From Gentiana macrophylla (lineage: Eukaryota; Streptophyta; Magnoliopsida; Gentianales; Gentianaceae): a stretch of 64,000 nucleotides of DNA. The first letter of the stretch is position 1, and each line of letters begins with the position of its first letter. The stretch is from NCBI GenBank assembly GCA_026214975.1, contig CM047810.1, positions 2,294,001-2,358,000 of the forward strand, given 5' to 3'. The notes beneath the pieces were generated by a model. It searched no databases and was not told the DNA's origin. It saw only the letters and a program-made list of their open reading frames with translations. The position numbers and the translations under genes are program-made. Shown one piece after another: positions 11,791 to 24,230 of the stretch.

Positions 11791-12940
11791 ATGCATATGA
11801 TACTGAAGGGGAAAAGAAAATGAGGATGTGCGAACTGGCAGCGACGCAGCGTGTATACTTAAGGGTAATTTTGCCCGTCTATTTTTTTTTTGTCCTTTTT
11901 GCAATTTTTTCAAATTGTGTCTCATGTTTATTTATTTTGTATTAAAAAGTGAACTTTTGACTCATTCCCTCAAATAAAAAAAAATAAAAAAACGGTCACA
12001 AGTCAAAGGTATTACGGTTATGTTGTTCGTAGAGCTTCGTAAAAGATATAAATTGAAAATTGTGTTTTAATGGTCCCTGAGGCTCACTCTATGTTTATCT
12101 ACATTGATTAAGGTATACAGCCTATGGATTGATACGATCATAAAAATTTGGAGTGATATGTATTGTGAATATATGGAATTATTACATCACCCCGGTGTTG
12201 TTCTGGTAAATGTTGCTGAAAGCTAAACGACACTAACTGAATGGATGTATCTCTACGAAGCGAAGAGACATGACACTGCATACGAAGAGTAGTGCCGTCT
12301 CTTCTTCTTGCAGCATTTTGACAATGATAAGTTTTGCCTATACTAAAGGCATCACACTGCATACATAAAATGATGGGGAATTGCCTATATAGTCTAATTT
12401 CAGTTTTCCATGCCTATAGTCTTTGACTAAAACTTGATTTAAAAAAAAAATGCAAAAAATGTTGTAATTCCCATATTGCCCCCTTTTGAATCAACCCAAA
12501 AATCTCCCTCCTTTATCAAAATTCAAATTTTGAATATCAAATCCCCAAATCCCCCTCTTATCTTTCATACTTCTTTCTCCCCAAATTCCCCCTCTATCTA
12601 ATTACTCTTCTTTTTCTTCTTATTCTTCATCTTCCTCTTCATCCTCTAATTCTTCATCTTATTCAACATCCTCTAGTTCAAACTCGTTTTCTGCACATAA
12701 CGGGTTCGAATAACGAGTTCGATTTCGTGTTCTTCATCCTCTAGTTCAAACTCGTTTGTTCAGTATACACGATCGATATCGTAACTATATATGAACTTGT
12801 AAGACCCCCTTTACAAGTTCTTGTCTTCACCCTCACCTTCATGCACATATATCAGAACTTCATCCTTTACAAGTTCCTGTTATTCTTTATTTCCTTTCTT
12901 TTTCTTTTGTTCAATCATAATAATTATCTTGTTGCCCATG
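11791..12940. other. Intergenic, low-complexity CT-rich DNA
   Basis: No gene recognised. From about 12540 to 12900 the sequence is a CT/TTC-rich tract (cttcttc, cctctt words) as in 5' UTR-like or simple-repeat DNA. The target site of the hAT element lies at its right edge. Confidence 0.5.
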
Positions 12941-14676
12941 CAAGGACGGATGCACCCACAAAAGAGGGGGCACTCGTCCTCCAGATTCGGAGAATACACT
13001 ACTATATATATGTTATGTATTTTGCGCCCCCATAAAAGTTATATTCGCCCCTATCATCTATAATAATCCGATAATTTGACCTAAATCTTTTAATATATAA
13101 ATAAAAAAACATAGTTATTATCAAAATGACACATTTAAAAAACTATTATTCGGTTTCAGAATATTGGTTTCCTTAAAAAAAATTGTTTGTAGCGTTTTAA
13201 TTTTTTATTGATAGAAAAAGAAGAATAATGTATTTGCATAATGCGATATATAGTAGTTTTTTTACGGTGGGCGTGAAAAAGAACAATATAAGATTGGTAA
13301 ATGATGAAATAGAATGAAAACTAAGACACTTTGGTTGAGAATGACAAAAAGAAGAGATGTACAAAAATACCCTTAAATGATAATTAAAGATATTTTTATT
13401 TTTTTCAAAGAAAATCGGGTAAATTAACGAAAACGTTACTACATTTTCCTTGAAATGTTCAAAGTCAAAATATCACTCCGCTTTTAGTTTCCATTGTTTC
13501 TGTAGCTTTCATACCCTACTTGGGAAGAGAACCCCAATAGTGATTTGTGTATCTTAAGATCGTGCACATTCATGAAAAAATGCCAAACGTTACTACTTTT
13601 TCGTGAAATGTTACTACGATTGTTTGGATCACATTACATTACGTAGCAATGTTACTACTTCGTTGTTCAAATGTTACTACGTTGTTGTTTACATGTTACT
13701 ACCTCATAATCCAATAGCAATAAAACAAGATTCCATACCAATAGATCAACGAATTTGAAAGCGAGTAATGAAGAATGAAACAAGATTTTTGTAAGACGTC
13801 AATAAGATAGCAACACAGACTCTACACGGACTCCAAAACATTATTTCATCAACAAAACACCCAAATTAGAAAATAAAAGCATCATCAAAAAAAAAAAAAT
13901 AAAATAAAAATGATCTCAACTCACCACAAAATCCCCTCTTTTGCAAAAGGTTTTGGCTTAATTTCTACCAAATTCGCTGATGTCCTGCTATACACCAAAC
14001 AGATGCAAGCAGCCTCTTAGCCTCTAAGCCAAGCGATCGATTCTCCTCTTCCCCTGCTTCTCTTCATCGTCTCTTCTACAGCAACTTCGTTGTCTCCACC
14101 ACTTCTTCCGTCTCCGATGACGACCCTTCCAGATCCGACCACCCAATATCTCTCTTTTCCCTCCTCCACCACCACTTATTTTTGAAGACGATGTAGAAGA
14201 AGAAAACTGATTAAGAAGCTTCTTAACCGCCGATGGAGAGAGAATGTCAAGGATGTGGAATCGAATCAGATAATGAGACGGAGACCGGAAGGAGGGAAGT
14301 CGGCCGGCGGGGAGCTTGAAGATAGTGTGGAGAGACTAGGGTTTCTAGATTTTGAGATAATAGATGAATGAGTCGGATAATGGAGGAATGATAGGTAGTT
14401 ATAATTATAAAGGGTATTTTTGGATATACATTACTTTTTGTCCTTTACAACTATTGCATTATTTTCTTGTCCTTTTACACAAATAAGATGTAAACCCGCC
14501 CTCTACGACTTTTCCTATTTTTTTATCATATAAACCGAAGCTGTATATTCGTGTTTTTTGCGATGTATTGTAGTGTTTATTTCGAACCGTAGGGGACCAA
14601 AAAACATTACCATATATTTTTTTATTGCAAAAAATCTTTAGACGCACCGTCGCCCGAGATCCTGCGTTCGCCCCTG
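12941..14676. mobile_element. Non-autonomous hAT-like DNA transposon
   Basis: The element is flanked by an exact 8-bp direct repeat, TGCCCATG, at 12933-12940 and 14677-14684, the size made by hAT transposases. Its ends are imperfect terminal inverted repeats: left CAAGGACGGATGCA, right (reverse complement) CAGGGGCGAACGCA, which match at most positions and have the CA-GG start common in plant hATs. Inside, I find no transposase. Notable content: an array of the word atgttactac (about 13600-13700) and a CT-rich segment near 14030-14170. Length is 1736 bp. It was presumably moved by an autonomous hAT elsewhere. Confidence 0.75.
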
Positions 14677-14784
14677 TGCCCATGTATCTTCTTCATGTCG
14701 ATTCATATCATTATTTGCAGTTGTTTTTCTTCGACCGATTCTTTTTTTTATTAACTATCATCCGCTTCATCAACAGATCGATCA

Positions 14785-15540
14785 ACCTTGAAATTCTATT
14801 GGCATATTTGGATCTTTAGAAATGACTGTCTTTTTAACAAGAGTTTTTCCGATGCTAAGTTTGTGGTCTATCTTGCTATGAAGATTATTTTGATTTTTGC
14901 TTTGTTAATGCTGGTAATGTTGATACATGTTTTGAATCTGATGATCATGTTCCCCACCCCTACCACAACATGACTCAGCTGCTAACTCTGCTTCTCATTT
15001 TCCCTTCATTATTCAGACTGATGCTGCTTGGATCTGCCCTACAAAATCTGCTGGAGGGGGTGCTGCTATCTATGATAAAAATTACTATCTTGTGGAGATT
15101 TGGAGAAGATCTTTTCAGTATCTAGACTCTGCCTTAAGAGCTGAAGCAAAAATAGTCAGATGGGCTCTAGTTTTGGCTAAGGAAAAAGTATGGAACAATA
15201 TTGTGCTCAAGTCTGATTCTCTGACTTTGGTTAACATGATTAATGCTGCGATTTTGCCCCCCCACCCCCCCCACCCCCCCACCGCTCTTGCTTTCAGCTG
15301 TTACCAGGGACATTTGTAGTCTTAAAAGGTCTTCTGCAAAATGTTTTGTCTTTCGTGTAAATAGGAAGATTAATTTACTTAGTCATGTTGTTGTGTCGTT
15401 CGGAAAGAAACTTGTTATTCCAGCCATCTGGACTGGAATCGTTCCTGCTTGGATCGTTTCTTTGAAACGTGATGAGGAGGCTGCTAGATCATTGTATTTT
15501 TTGAATGAAAATCTTTTGTTTCCCGACAAAAAAAAAACCT
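14785..15540 (+). pseudogene. Decayed LINE-type RNase H domain
   Basis: Reading frames in series give WHIWIFRNDCLFNKSFSDA (14800-14860), then DAAW...GGGAAIYDKNYYLVE (about 15021-15100), RAEAKIVRWALVLAKE and KSDSLTLVNMINA (to about 15246). After a poly-C tract (15256-15282) the frame shifts and continues to about 15538. The order and motifs fit the RNase H-like (RVT_3) domain found at the end of plant non-LTR retrotransposons and in related cellular copies. It has stops and at least one frameshift; no reverse transcriptase is left upstream because unrelated DNA abuts it. Confidence 0.65.
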
Positions 15541-16659
15541 AGAAATTCTATGTGTGATTTGTTTAGTTGTTCAGTAAAAATAACATGTAATTAAATCTTT
15601 TCTTTTCTTAGTTATTTTCCGGTATCAAATAATATAGTTGAGAATTAAGTCTATTCTCAATATATTTTTTGTGTATGACCAACACAAATTTTAGCTAGGT
15701 CATGGTGATAACCACTATTTCTTTTTCTCACATTTCTTTTTGGTTGCTTAAAGCCTTGTATCCGGAACCAACTGGTTCGACTAATCCGGAATTCGCCCGG
15801 GTTGTGAGAGTATTACTCTGGATAAGGCTTGCCTGACCGCACTTTCCTTTTCTTAAGTCTATGCAGCTTTTATCGGCACCACGAAAATGCTCACGGCACC
15901 ACGATTACTCTTGGCACCCTATAAGTCACTCTTGACTACATTGAATATTTTTATTATTTATGTACTCCAAGCACCACCATACAATACAATTTAGTCATTT
16001 GATAATTAAAATGAAACATTATAATCCCCAACTTATTTTTCACCCAAATCATCATCAAGATCCACAAATTCATCTTCATCATTAAAAAATCAAATTCATC
16101 TTCATCTTCATCAACAAAAATCATCTTCATCATCAAAAAATCATCTTCATCTTCTTCTTCATCTTATTCAACCTTTTTCTTTTTCATCAAAATTCATCTT
16201 TATCAAAATTCTTCTTCATCTTGGATTTTCATAAGATAACACTGAAACACATGCTCAATGGGTTGAAGCATTATTAATTATGGAAAAAATAAAGTTTTTT
16301 AGAGTTTTCCGACCGGCTATTGGATTTTCCGGCCGGCAACCCACCAAACGTCATCAAGACCGATGTTCGGATACACTAGAAACATCGGATCCCGTGACGT
16401 TTTGGACACCAGAACTGAATATTTTTCGCTTTCCAACATGCCGAAGAAATCGACGCGTTGTTATTAAACAAACGCCGACTTGGTCACGCTCGGACAATAA
16501 CGCCGATTCATTGGCGTTTATATTCGATGAAAACACCCCCTTATCGACGTTTCTTGGAAACGCCAAGAACACCGACGACAAGACTATGTTTTATGACGTA
16601 CCGACGAACAACTAGGACATCTCATCCGACGTTGTATACGATCGAATCGAATCAATCGA
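15541..16659. other. Intergenic, no gene recognised
   Basis: Holds a CAT/TTC-rich tract (16030-16230) and a locally GC-richer patch at 16300-16610 with the words ccgaccggc and ccggccggc. An open frame at 16280-16615 lies in that patch but shows no motif and has an overlapping open frame on the other strand. Near 15870-15910 the word cggcaccacga is repeated. Confidence 0.45.
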
Positions 16660-17740
16660 TGTAACATCCCGATTTTTTGAAAAGGACAAAAGAGTCTTTT
16701 AACTAAACTCATTTTCGTGTTATTTAATTAAATGATTTAAAGTATATATATATATATAAAATTCAAACCTATATTTTAAAAGGATTTTGGGGTTAATTGG
16801 TAATTAGGAGGTTGTTTTGAGGACTTAAATGGTAATAACTCTTTTGGGGAGTTATTTTCTTACATTTAAACCTCCCACTAATAAGAAAAGGAGTTATCGT
16901 GCAAAGAGTTATACGTTAAAAAAGAGAGAGAGAGTCTCAGAATGGTGAGCAAAGGAGAAGGAGAAAGAGACTTCTTCAAATTCACGGTTCATCTCTACTC
17001 GATTTGATGATCTTAGTTTCTTCACACTTTGAACAAACCTTTGATCATAATTAATTTAGGTTTAATTGTTGATCAATTAGTTTGAGTTGGAGTTTGAGTG
17101 AGTCTATTCATAATGTTTAATTAAAGTTTTATGGTGTTAAGGTTGTGTTTTGGGTATGATTTGTGTTTAGAAATCATGCGTTGATTGTTATTTTAAGATC
17201 AAAATATTTGATGTTTAAACGCTATCTCATCCGACGTAGAGTGTGACTTTCTGGAATATTTTTAGCGCATCGAATGTTATTTTGATTGTTTTAAGCTATG
17301 AGATGAGTTCTAAATGTTATATCTTGATTTAATAACAATAAATGAACATGAACAAGCCTCGGATTAAGCTTCGATGCGTTTTAGTTCCATGGTATGAATG
17401 GCTTGTGCTTTCATGGAATTAGTATTCCTCAATGTCCGCGATGTGCTAGGGATTGTCCTTGTCTAGGTCTAAGTAAGAGAGTAGTATTTGTGAGGTTAAT
17501 AATAAACATACTTGTGTAGTAAAAGACTAAACATCGTAACACTCTTGGTAAAAGGCGTATAAACGGCTAAATGGCGTGGGGACTTACGCGAACGTGTGCA
17601 CCATCGGGCTTTCCCGTGGCTATCGGTGTGATCCATCGATAGGTTGCAAACGGCCGACATGTTGATGGACATGGAGTGAACCCTAGATCGAAAGTCGGTC
17701 TCATAAAGATAACATAATAATAAATAATGAACCTTTCGTC
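16660..17740 (+). repeat. Left LTR of the degenerate element
   Basis: Starts TGTAACATCCCG. Shares with the right LTR a pentameric AT microsatellite, ggggttaattggtaattagg, the gag-like non-coding word gagagagagagtc, and aagtaagagagtagtatttg near its end. Several blocks present in the right LTR are missing. The right boundary is approximate; similarity fades after aataatgaacc. Confidence 0.65.
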
Positions 17741-19655
17741 GTAAGTCTTCATAATAATTACATATCATTTTGTTTTCCGGTAAGAATATGTGAACAACTA
17801 TTTCTTGCCAAAGTGTCATTTAATAGTCCGACCTTTTTTTTCAAGATACATATATATACATATGTTCAAAAGTCCTGTCATTAATTACTTTCAAAGTACT
17901 GCTTTATTTTTACTTCCTTGCGAAATTTTTGAATAAACGAGTAGTCGAACCTCTTTTACGTCTCATGCATGCATTTTAAAGTTATGTTTTGATAAAGAAT
18001 TTTAGCACGCAACTTACTTTGTTAAGAGTATTCCTTGACAAAATTTTGCTACAAGTGTTAAGTTGTTTTATCTTATTTTAAACCTTCCCCCTTCAAATTT
18101 GAAGAAATGGCTTTATTTTTTTTTAAAATAAAGGGTTATCCTCATTCCTTTGAACATTTGCACCCTTGATGTAAACCTTTTAACAATTTCACAATAGCCC
18201 TTCTTGTGTTAGTCTTTGAACGACACCTAAAACATGCATCATTTGGAACTCTTGTGTCTTCTTTACACAATCGTCACTTATGATTTTTTTTTCACGAAAG
18301 CACTTTTTTTTCGATTTACCTTTATCATTGAACCTTTGGAGAAGATGTTCCTGCTTTAAAAAAATTTAATCTGCAACGGTTGTTGAAAGAAAAGAAAATG
18401 CATTCTCTGAGAGTTCATTTACTTTCTTTTCCACGTTATCATTCATGACCTCTTTGCAACATTTCTCCAATTTACTTGGATTTTCATCATGAAAACTTTC
18501 GAGAGAATATTACTCGTCTTCAAATTTTTTATTATATATATATGTACATATTTGAATAAGATTTGAAACTTCTTCTACTTCCAGACCTTTCTCGTTGAAC
18601 TCTTTAATAGCGAAGTAAGAAAATTTATTCGTTTGTATTCAATCATACCAATTACTTCAAGGGAAAGAAAGTGTTTTCATTATGGATTATATAGGATGGT
18701 CTTTTGGTTGCAACAAATGTCCCAGCCAGGGAACTTTTGTTTTATCGATTTTATCACAAGTGGCCTCATCTTGGTAAATTTTATATGTCATCCATTTTGT
18801 GTTATCCAAACAAATGTTGAACCAAGTTCAAACCATCTTTCATTTTGTGCTACGTGTCTCAAATTTCCCATTTGTTATCTCCTTTAGTAGTTTCAGTTTT
18901 CAAAAGACTTTTATAACCATTCTTACCTTCTTCCGGAATCAAGGTGAGAATAAGTTTAAAACTTTGTTTCTTGTGTATGCTTTGCTTAAAAATGAAATCT
19001 TTTACAACTCCAGTCTTCTGTTGGACTATAAAATCTTGGTTGCTGATAAACACACTGTCAAAAGTTGTTTTCTTGTCTATAGGAAAGCCTTATAAGTTTG
19101 GTAGAAGATGTTTATATGGTTTCTTTTTTTGAAGACTAGTAAAGATTGAAATGACGCCATGGTTTGGGTGTGCTATATATGGTTTAGTGATGAATTGATA
19201 ACAAGACGGAGTTGAAGTTCCTTAAGTTAATAGCTAGTTTCTTGAAGGTAAGGCGGATGTATAGGTCAAAGCAACCCTCGTATAAGTATTGAAACAAATT
19301 GTAAGGTGACAAAGTGGATGAAGAACCTAAGAAGAATACTACATGTTAATTAGTGGATTGACATTTGACTTTTTGGGACAAAGTGTTATAGGAGGAGCTC
19401 AAGAAGTTAAGTTAGAAGAGTTGAGTATAAGGTAGATGAAATGTGTGTTTAAGATAGAGTGGTTCTTGGAGTCCAAGTACTAGATTAGTTGTGATGGACG
19501 CGCGTTGAAGTCTTCATGACGAAAGTACTAAGATTCAAATCAATTGGAGATAACGTTTTGTTGGTTTGTTTGAAAGTGAACTAGAAGGTAGGCAAGTGTC
19601 GGTATCTAAGATGAGAGTGGTGTTATCCGGCAAGTTTCGAGGACTAAACTTCTTT

Positions 19656-19667
19656 AAGGGGGAAGAA
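19656..19667 (+). other. Polypurine tract
   Basis: AAGGGGGAAGAA immediately before the TG of the right LTR; this is the second-strand priming site of LTR retrotransposons and fixes the element's orientation as plus. Confidence 0.7.
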
Positions 19668-21290
19668 TGTAACATCCCGACTTTTCGGAAAAGGACAAAA
19701 GAGTCTTTTAACTAAACTCAGATTTTACGTGTTATTTAATTAAATGATTTAAAGTATATATATATATATAAAATTCAAACCTATATATTTAAAAGATTTT
19801 GGGGTTAATTGGTAATTAGGAGGTTGTTTTGAGGACTTAAATGGTAATAACTCTTTGGGAGTTATTTTCTACATTTAAACCTCCCACTAATAAGAAAGGG
19901 AGTTATCAGCAAAGAGTTATACGTTAAAAAAGAGAGAGAGAGAGTCCTGTGAATGGTGAGCAAAGGAGAAGGAGAAGAGACTTCTTCAAATTCACGGTTC
20001 ATCTCTACTCCGATTTCGGCCAAATCAGAGCGAGGAGCATCGTGAGTTTTCAAGATCGTTTGATACCAAAATATTCGTGGTTTTATCGAGGTAAGAAAAT
20101 AACCCTAATCTTAGTTTCTTCACACTTTGATCGTGGTTGGTTGTAGAAAGTTGTTAGTTTCAGTAGTTTAGATTGTCTAGCAACCTTTGATCATAATTAA
20201 TTTAGGTTTAATTGTTGATCAATTAGGTTTGAGTTGGAGTTTCGAGTGGCTGCCGTTTGCTTTGCTTTTGCTTGCTTTTGCTTTGGATTTAAGGTAAAGA
20301 GGCTATTCATAATGTTTAATTAAAGTTTTATGGTGTTAAGGTTGTGTTTTGGGTATGATTTGTGTTTAGAAATCATGCTAGTTGTTGTTGTTGTAATGCA
20401 AAGTGTTATAGCATGTTTAAGACATGTTTTGATGCTATTTGGATGTATATTTGATGTTTAAACTTGGTTGGGTTTGAGTAGAAATCGATAGAGTCAGAAA
20501 CTGTTTTATGCAGCTTTTACTGCTTTTAGCGCCCACCAAAGCTTTTGGCGCGCTTCCAAACTCGAACCAGAGAGTTCGGTGACTTTCTGGAATATTTTTG
20601 GCGCGCTTCAAAGGCTTTGGCGCCCCAAACTGAACAGAGTTTAGAAGAGTCTCTCGATGCATTTTTAAGCGCACGCCAAAGGTGTTGGCGCCCTCAACAC
20701 CTTGTTTTAAATGTTATTTTGATTGTTTTAAGCTATGAGATGAGTTCTAAATGTTATATCTTGATTTAATAACAATAAATGAACATGAACAAGCCTGGAT
20801 TAAGCTTCGATGCGTTTAGTTCCGCACCGAATGTACTCTTCAAGGGAGTTGAAGTTCGGGACCGTCGGAAGGGTATGAATGGCTTGTGCTTTCATGGAAT
20901 TAGTATTCCTCAATGTCCGTGTATGTATAGGGATTGTCCTTGTCTAGGTCTAAGTAAGAGAGTAGTATTTGTGAGGAGCTTACTTGAAAATATTTAGGTG
21001 GCTAGTTAACAATTAATAATAAACATACTTGTGTAGTAAAAGACTAAACATCGTAACACTCTTGTAAGGCACCTAGCTATATCGCGATGTGTGGGCGGTC
21101 GATAAAGTGAATAACTCACGCTGGCCTATAAACGGCTAAATGGCGGGGGACTTCGCGAACGCGTGCACCATCGGGCTTTCCCAGTGGCTATCGGTGTGAT
21201 CCAATCGATAGGTTGCAAACGATACCTCGTGGTGGGTAGCACCACGTGCGTTGTGCTTAAAGATAAATACCAAAAATAATGAACCTCCGA
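19668..21290 (+). repeat. Right LTR of the degenerate element
   Basis: The fuller of the two copies, about 1.6 kb. It contains an internal set of GC-rich short repeats at 20525-20700 in which the word gcgc..caaag..tttggcgc recurs about four times in both orientations. This block is missing from the left copy. The end near 21290 is set where similarity to the left copy stops. Confidence 0.65.
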
Positions 21291-22932
21291 TTTCAACTCT
21301 ATCTCTTCCAAGATTTCAACCAAAATGTTGTTTTGGTGTGCTTTTGGGGTATTACAGTTGAAACAAATCGAAATGCAAATCTTCGATGTTTTAAAGAACT
21401 CCATATAAATCGAAATAAATTACACACACGTTGTATTATAACTCTATTGATTTTCTTTCTACCAATTCTATTACAGCAACCTGAATACAAACAAAACAAG
21501 TAATGAATTTAATGTTATACGCTAGGTTCTTCCGGATAAAGGAAGATCGGGCTACATAATCGTAGGTTAAAAGTGATGATGTTTTAAAAAATACCAAAAA
21601 ACTGAATTTCTCTTCCAGCAACCAAAAACGAAACATATTACAAAAACAAATCGAAATGCAAATCCATGTTACAAAAATCCACACGATATTGATTTCTAGG
21701 GGTAGAACCTAAAACAAACAAAACAAGTAATGAAGAAAGGTTGTAGAAGAAGGGGTAGAAGTTAAAAGTGATGATGTTTTGAATTTCCGCGAAAATACAA
21801 ATCCGATCAATTGTTAGTGATAGTTTTAAAAGTTATCAAATTGATCAAATTGATATTTTTAAGTACTGCGCTATCTTGTGGTGATTAGATGATGTAGAAA
21901 AGTAAATGGAAAAAAATAAATTAAAATGCACCGATAGTATTTTTGTGAAGCTGATAATAAGTCTATTCTCAACATTGTTATTTTCTAAACTTTTCTCGGT
22001 ACCAAACATGGGAAATTCGAAATTTACACACCAGGGTTCGACCGGGAATTGAAAATTTTCGAAGGTGTTAAAAACTCGTCCTTCATTTACTTTATGCTCC
22101 AAAGCAACAGCTCAAATTCAATGAAATTGTGAGTATTTTTATTAATTGCTCCTATTTCTCCGGATTTTTCGTATTCTGGTAAGAATTAATTGTTTTTCTT
22201 TTATGTTTTGATGCATCCGAGTTGTATTTTCTGTTATCTTCTTCTCCTTATGAATCTTACCTGCCGATTTGTCGAAATTTCTTGCTCTCACTTGTTTGAT
22301 CGAATTCCCAGCTAAGCATACAGTTCACTTGTTCCATTTTTTTTCCCATGTGAGCTTTTAATCGACAAGACGCATGCAATTTCTATTTTTTTTTTCTCAA
22401 GTTGTTTTTGTTATTTTAGGGCATTTCTTCCTATTTAATTTCTTGTTGAACTGATTTTTTTTCCATACACTTTATCTTATTGTACTAGTTCTCTTGTATT
22501 AGGTTTGACACGTTTAATAGTCTGTTTTTGCCCTTTTTTTTTTGCTATATAGGGAGCATCAGCAAATAAAATTGAGTTTGAGGGTAACTTTGATCTTGCT
22601 TTACATAATTGTTTTCGTTTCTGCTTGAATTTTATATTTAACTTTAGAATTTCTATGAGCGTGTTCTTCTGGAGTTTGACATGATTTCAGCACATTCTAT
22701 TGATTAGCTTTGAAGATCTTAATACTGTGTATTTGGTGTTAAAAAAGAACACACACTGAGGTAGCAGGTAATATTATAGTCCGAGTTTTGAGAAACTTGA
22801 ATTGCCCAACATAGCTACCTTGTTACCTTAATTTATCATATGGTTTCCTTGTCGATATTCAGAAAATCACAATGTGATAAGGGCATATAAGAAGGATTAT
22901 ACACTTGTTACTCCACTATATCCGATAGAATT
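21291..22932. other. Intergenic; probable 5' region of the Pol IV/V subunit gene
   Basis: No coding region recognised. A word aaacaaatcgaaatgcaaat recurs at about 21361 and 21644. A good splice donor at 22170-22176 (TTCTG/GTAAGA) could end a 5' UTR exon of the gene starting at 24231, whose ATG lies just after an acceptor-like TGGTGTAG; this is inference. Confidence 0.4.
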
Positions 22933-23154
22933 TGTAAAGTCCCACATCGATAAAGTAAAGTCCTGCTCACCCCCATGTAAGTGTGAGACATAAAGGTCTT
23001 GTCAACTCGGGTTAGCCCTTTTAGACCAAGCGAGGACGACGGTCTAAGCAGTTGACTGGACCATTTATGACTCATTTAGCGCTACCAGACCCGGGGTCTG
23101 GGGCCATTTATGACTCATTTAGCGCTACCAGGCCCGGGGTATGGGGGTGTTACA
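22933..23154 (+). mobile_element. Solo LTR of a TRIM-family retroelement
   Basis: A 222-bp block beginning TGTAAAGTCCCACATCGA and ending GGGGGTGTTACA, flanked by an exact 5-bp direct repeat GAATT (22928-22932 and 23155-23159). The same LTR, in opposite orientation, bounds the complete TRIM at 53801-54314. The extra length over that 176-bp LTR comes from an internal tandem duplication of about 43 bp (ccatttatgactcatttagc onward). A solo LTR with its target duplication is the product of recombination between the two LTRs of a full element. Confidence 0.85.
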
Positions 23155-23195
23155 GAATTCTTGAGACAAGGATGCACGAAAAAACTTCTAACTTG

Positions 23196-23365
23196 ATTTG
23201 GTATCGTAAAGAATCGATTTCTGTTGTTTGTTTTGCGTCATCATTGGAACCTATGCTCAAGTGAGATAGAGAGATACACGAGTATCGTAAAGAATCGAGT
23301 TCCGTTGTTTGTTTTGCATCATCATTTGAACCTATGCTCAAGTGAGAGTGAGATAGAGAGATACA
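23196..23365. repeat. Two-copy tandem repeat, period about 84 bp
   Basis: The stretch from gtatcgtaaagaatcga to gagatagagagatac occurs at about 23200 and again at about 23284 with few differences. It lies just right of the solo LTR and yields spurious short open frames on both strands. Confidence 0.8.
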
Positions 23366-24230
23366 TAGCTCAATGCAGGAAATTTCATGCTCTGGTGAAT
23401 TTGATTTTTTTTACTTCAACAAATCTGCGTTTTGGCTGGTCAGAGTTTTAGAAAATACAGGCAGATAGTGTTAAGCAAGATCTCTTGTATGAGACGCTAA
23501 AAAAAACCTTGATGTAATAAACTTGGGAGTTGTGTGCTAGGGAAAAGAAAAAAGAAAAGAAAGGTTTCTTCAATAATGTTTTGAACTTTACTGTTTATGT
23601 CTCGATGATGGGACTCGTGCTGTGTGAGCTATGTCTCAGTTGAAGTGATAAACTGCATGTGTCTAGCTTGAGTGGCTAATCTTGGTTTTTGAGGTGGACC
23701 TTGATGTCAAATATATCGAGCAAATGTAAATCTTAAGTTACATTCAAGCTCAAGGTCATCCCTGTGTTCGCTTAAATAGTTTTTGTGCCACCCTTTTCAG
23801 CTACCTGCTTATGTGCTGTTCTTTTGGTGCAAGGTGCTAGTATAAGCCAAACCTTCATTTCCTATACGAGTATGAAGACTTTCTCGGTGTCTTGACTCGT
23901 GCACGGTGTTGGAAGTCTGCATCTCATTACTTGCATATATCTATGTTTAGAAGTTGCATATAAATATTTAATGCTTTCTTAAATCACTTTCCTATGGGTT
24001 ATTTAAGTGTCTTTATTTCGGTGGTGACAAATAAAAGCCATAGTGGCCTAATCGTTTCACTTGCTTTATATTGTCCACAACTCTTGAAATTGTCTGCACT
24101 CACATGTTTCTTACCTTATGATGCTTAGATCATATTGCATTGCATGAGGAATTTTACATCTTGAGAGCTAGGTTACTAGACAATGTTGACCTAGTCGACG
24201 AACTATCTATTTTTGGTGTAGGGTTCCATT

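Larger units (their letters stand above)
16660..21290 (+). mobile_element. Degenerate LTR retrotransposon (long LTRs, probably gypsy type, non-autonomous)
   Basis: Two long direct repeats begin TGTAACATCCCGA/TGTAACATCCCGAC at 16660 and 19668. The second is preceded by a purine tract, AAGGGGGAAGAA (19656-19667), exactly where the polypurine tract of a plus-sense element should lie. Between the repeats (about 17820-19667) I see no gag or pol motif, only short open frames. The left repeat has lost several internal blocks relative to the right one. I could not fix the right end, the primer binding site or a target duplication. The LTR start and layout resemble plant Ty3/gypsy elements; family assignment is an inference. 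Confidence 0.7.

Noticed and set aside
12138..12362. 74-codon frame on the minus strand
   Set aside because: No known motif, no neighbours, AT-rich intergenic context.
13600..13700. Regularly spaced atgttactac words considered as a CRISPR-like array
   Set aside because: Units are too short and irregular, spacers are not unique in a meaningful way, and this is plant nuclear DNA.
15771..15900. Possible tRNA or structured RNA in the patch with ccggaaccaactggttcgac
   Set aside because: The small hairpin does not extend to a cloverleaf, and no A-box/B-box pair with proper spacing is present.
16280..16615. 111-codon frame in a GC-richer patch
   Set aside because: The opposite strand is equally open, and neither protein shows a domain; probably composition or an old element.
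23052..23451. Short frames right of and inside the solo LTR
   Set aside because: They are produced by the LTR's internal duplication and the 84-bp tandem repeat.
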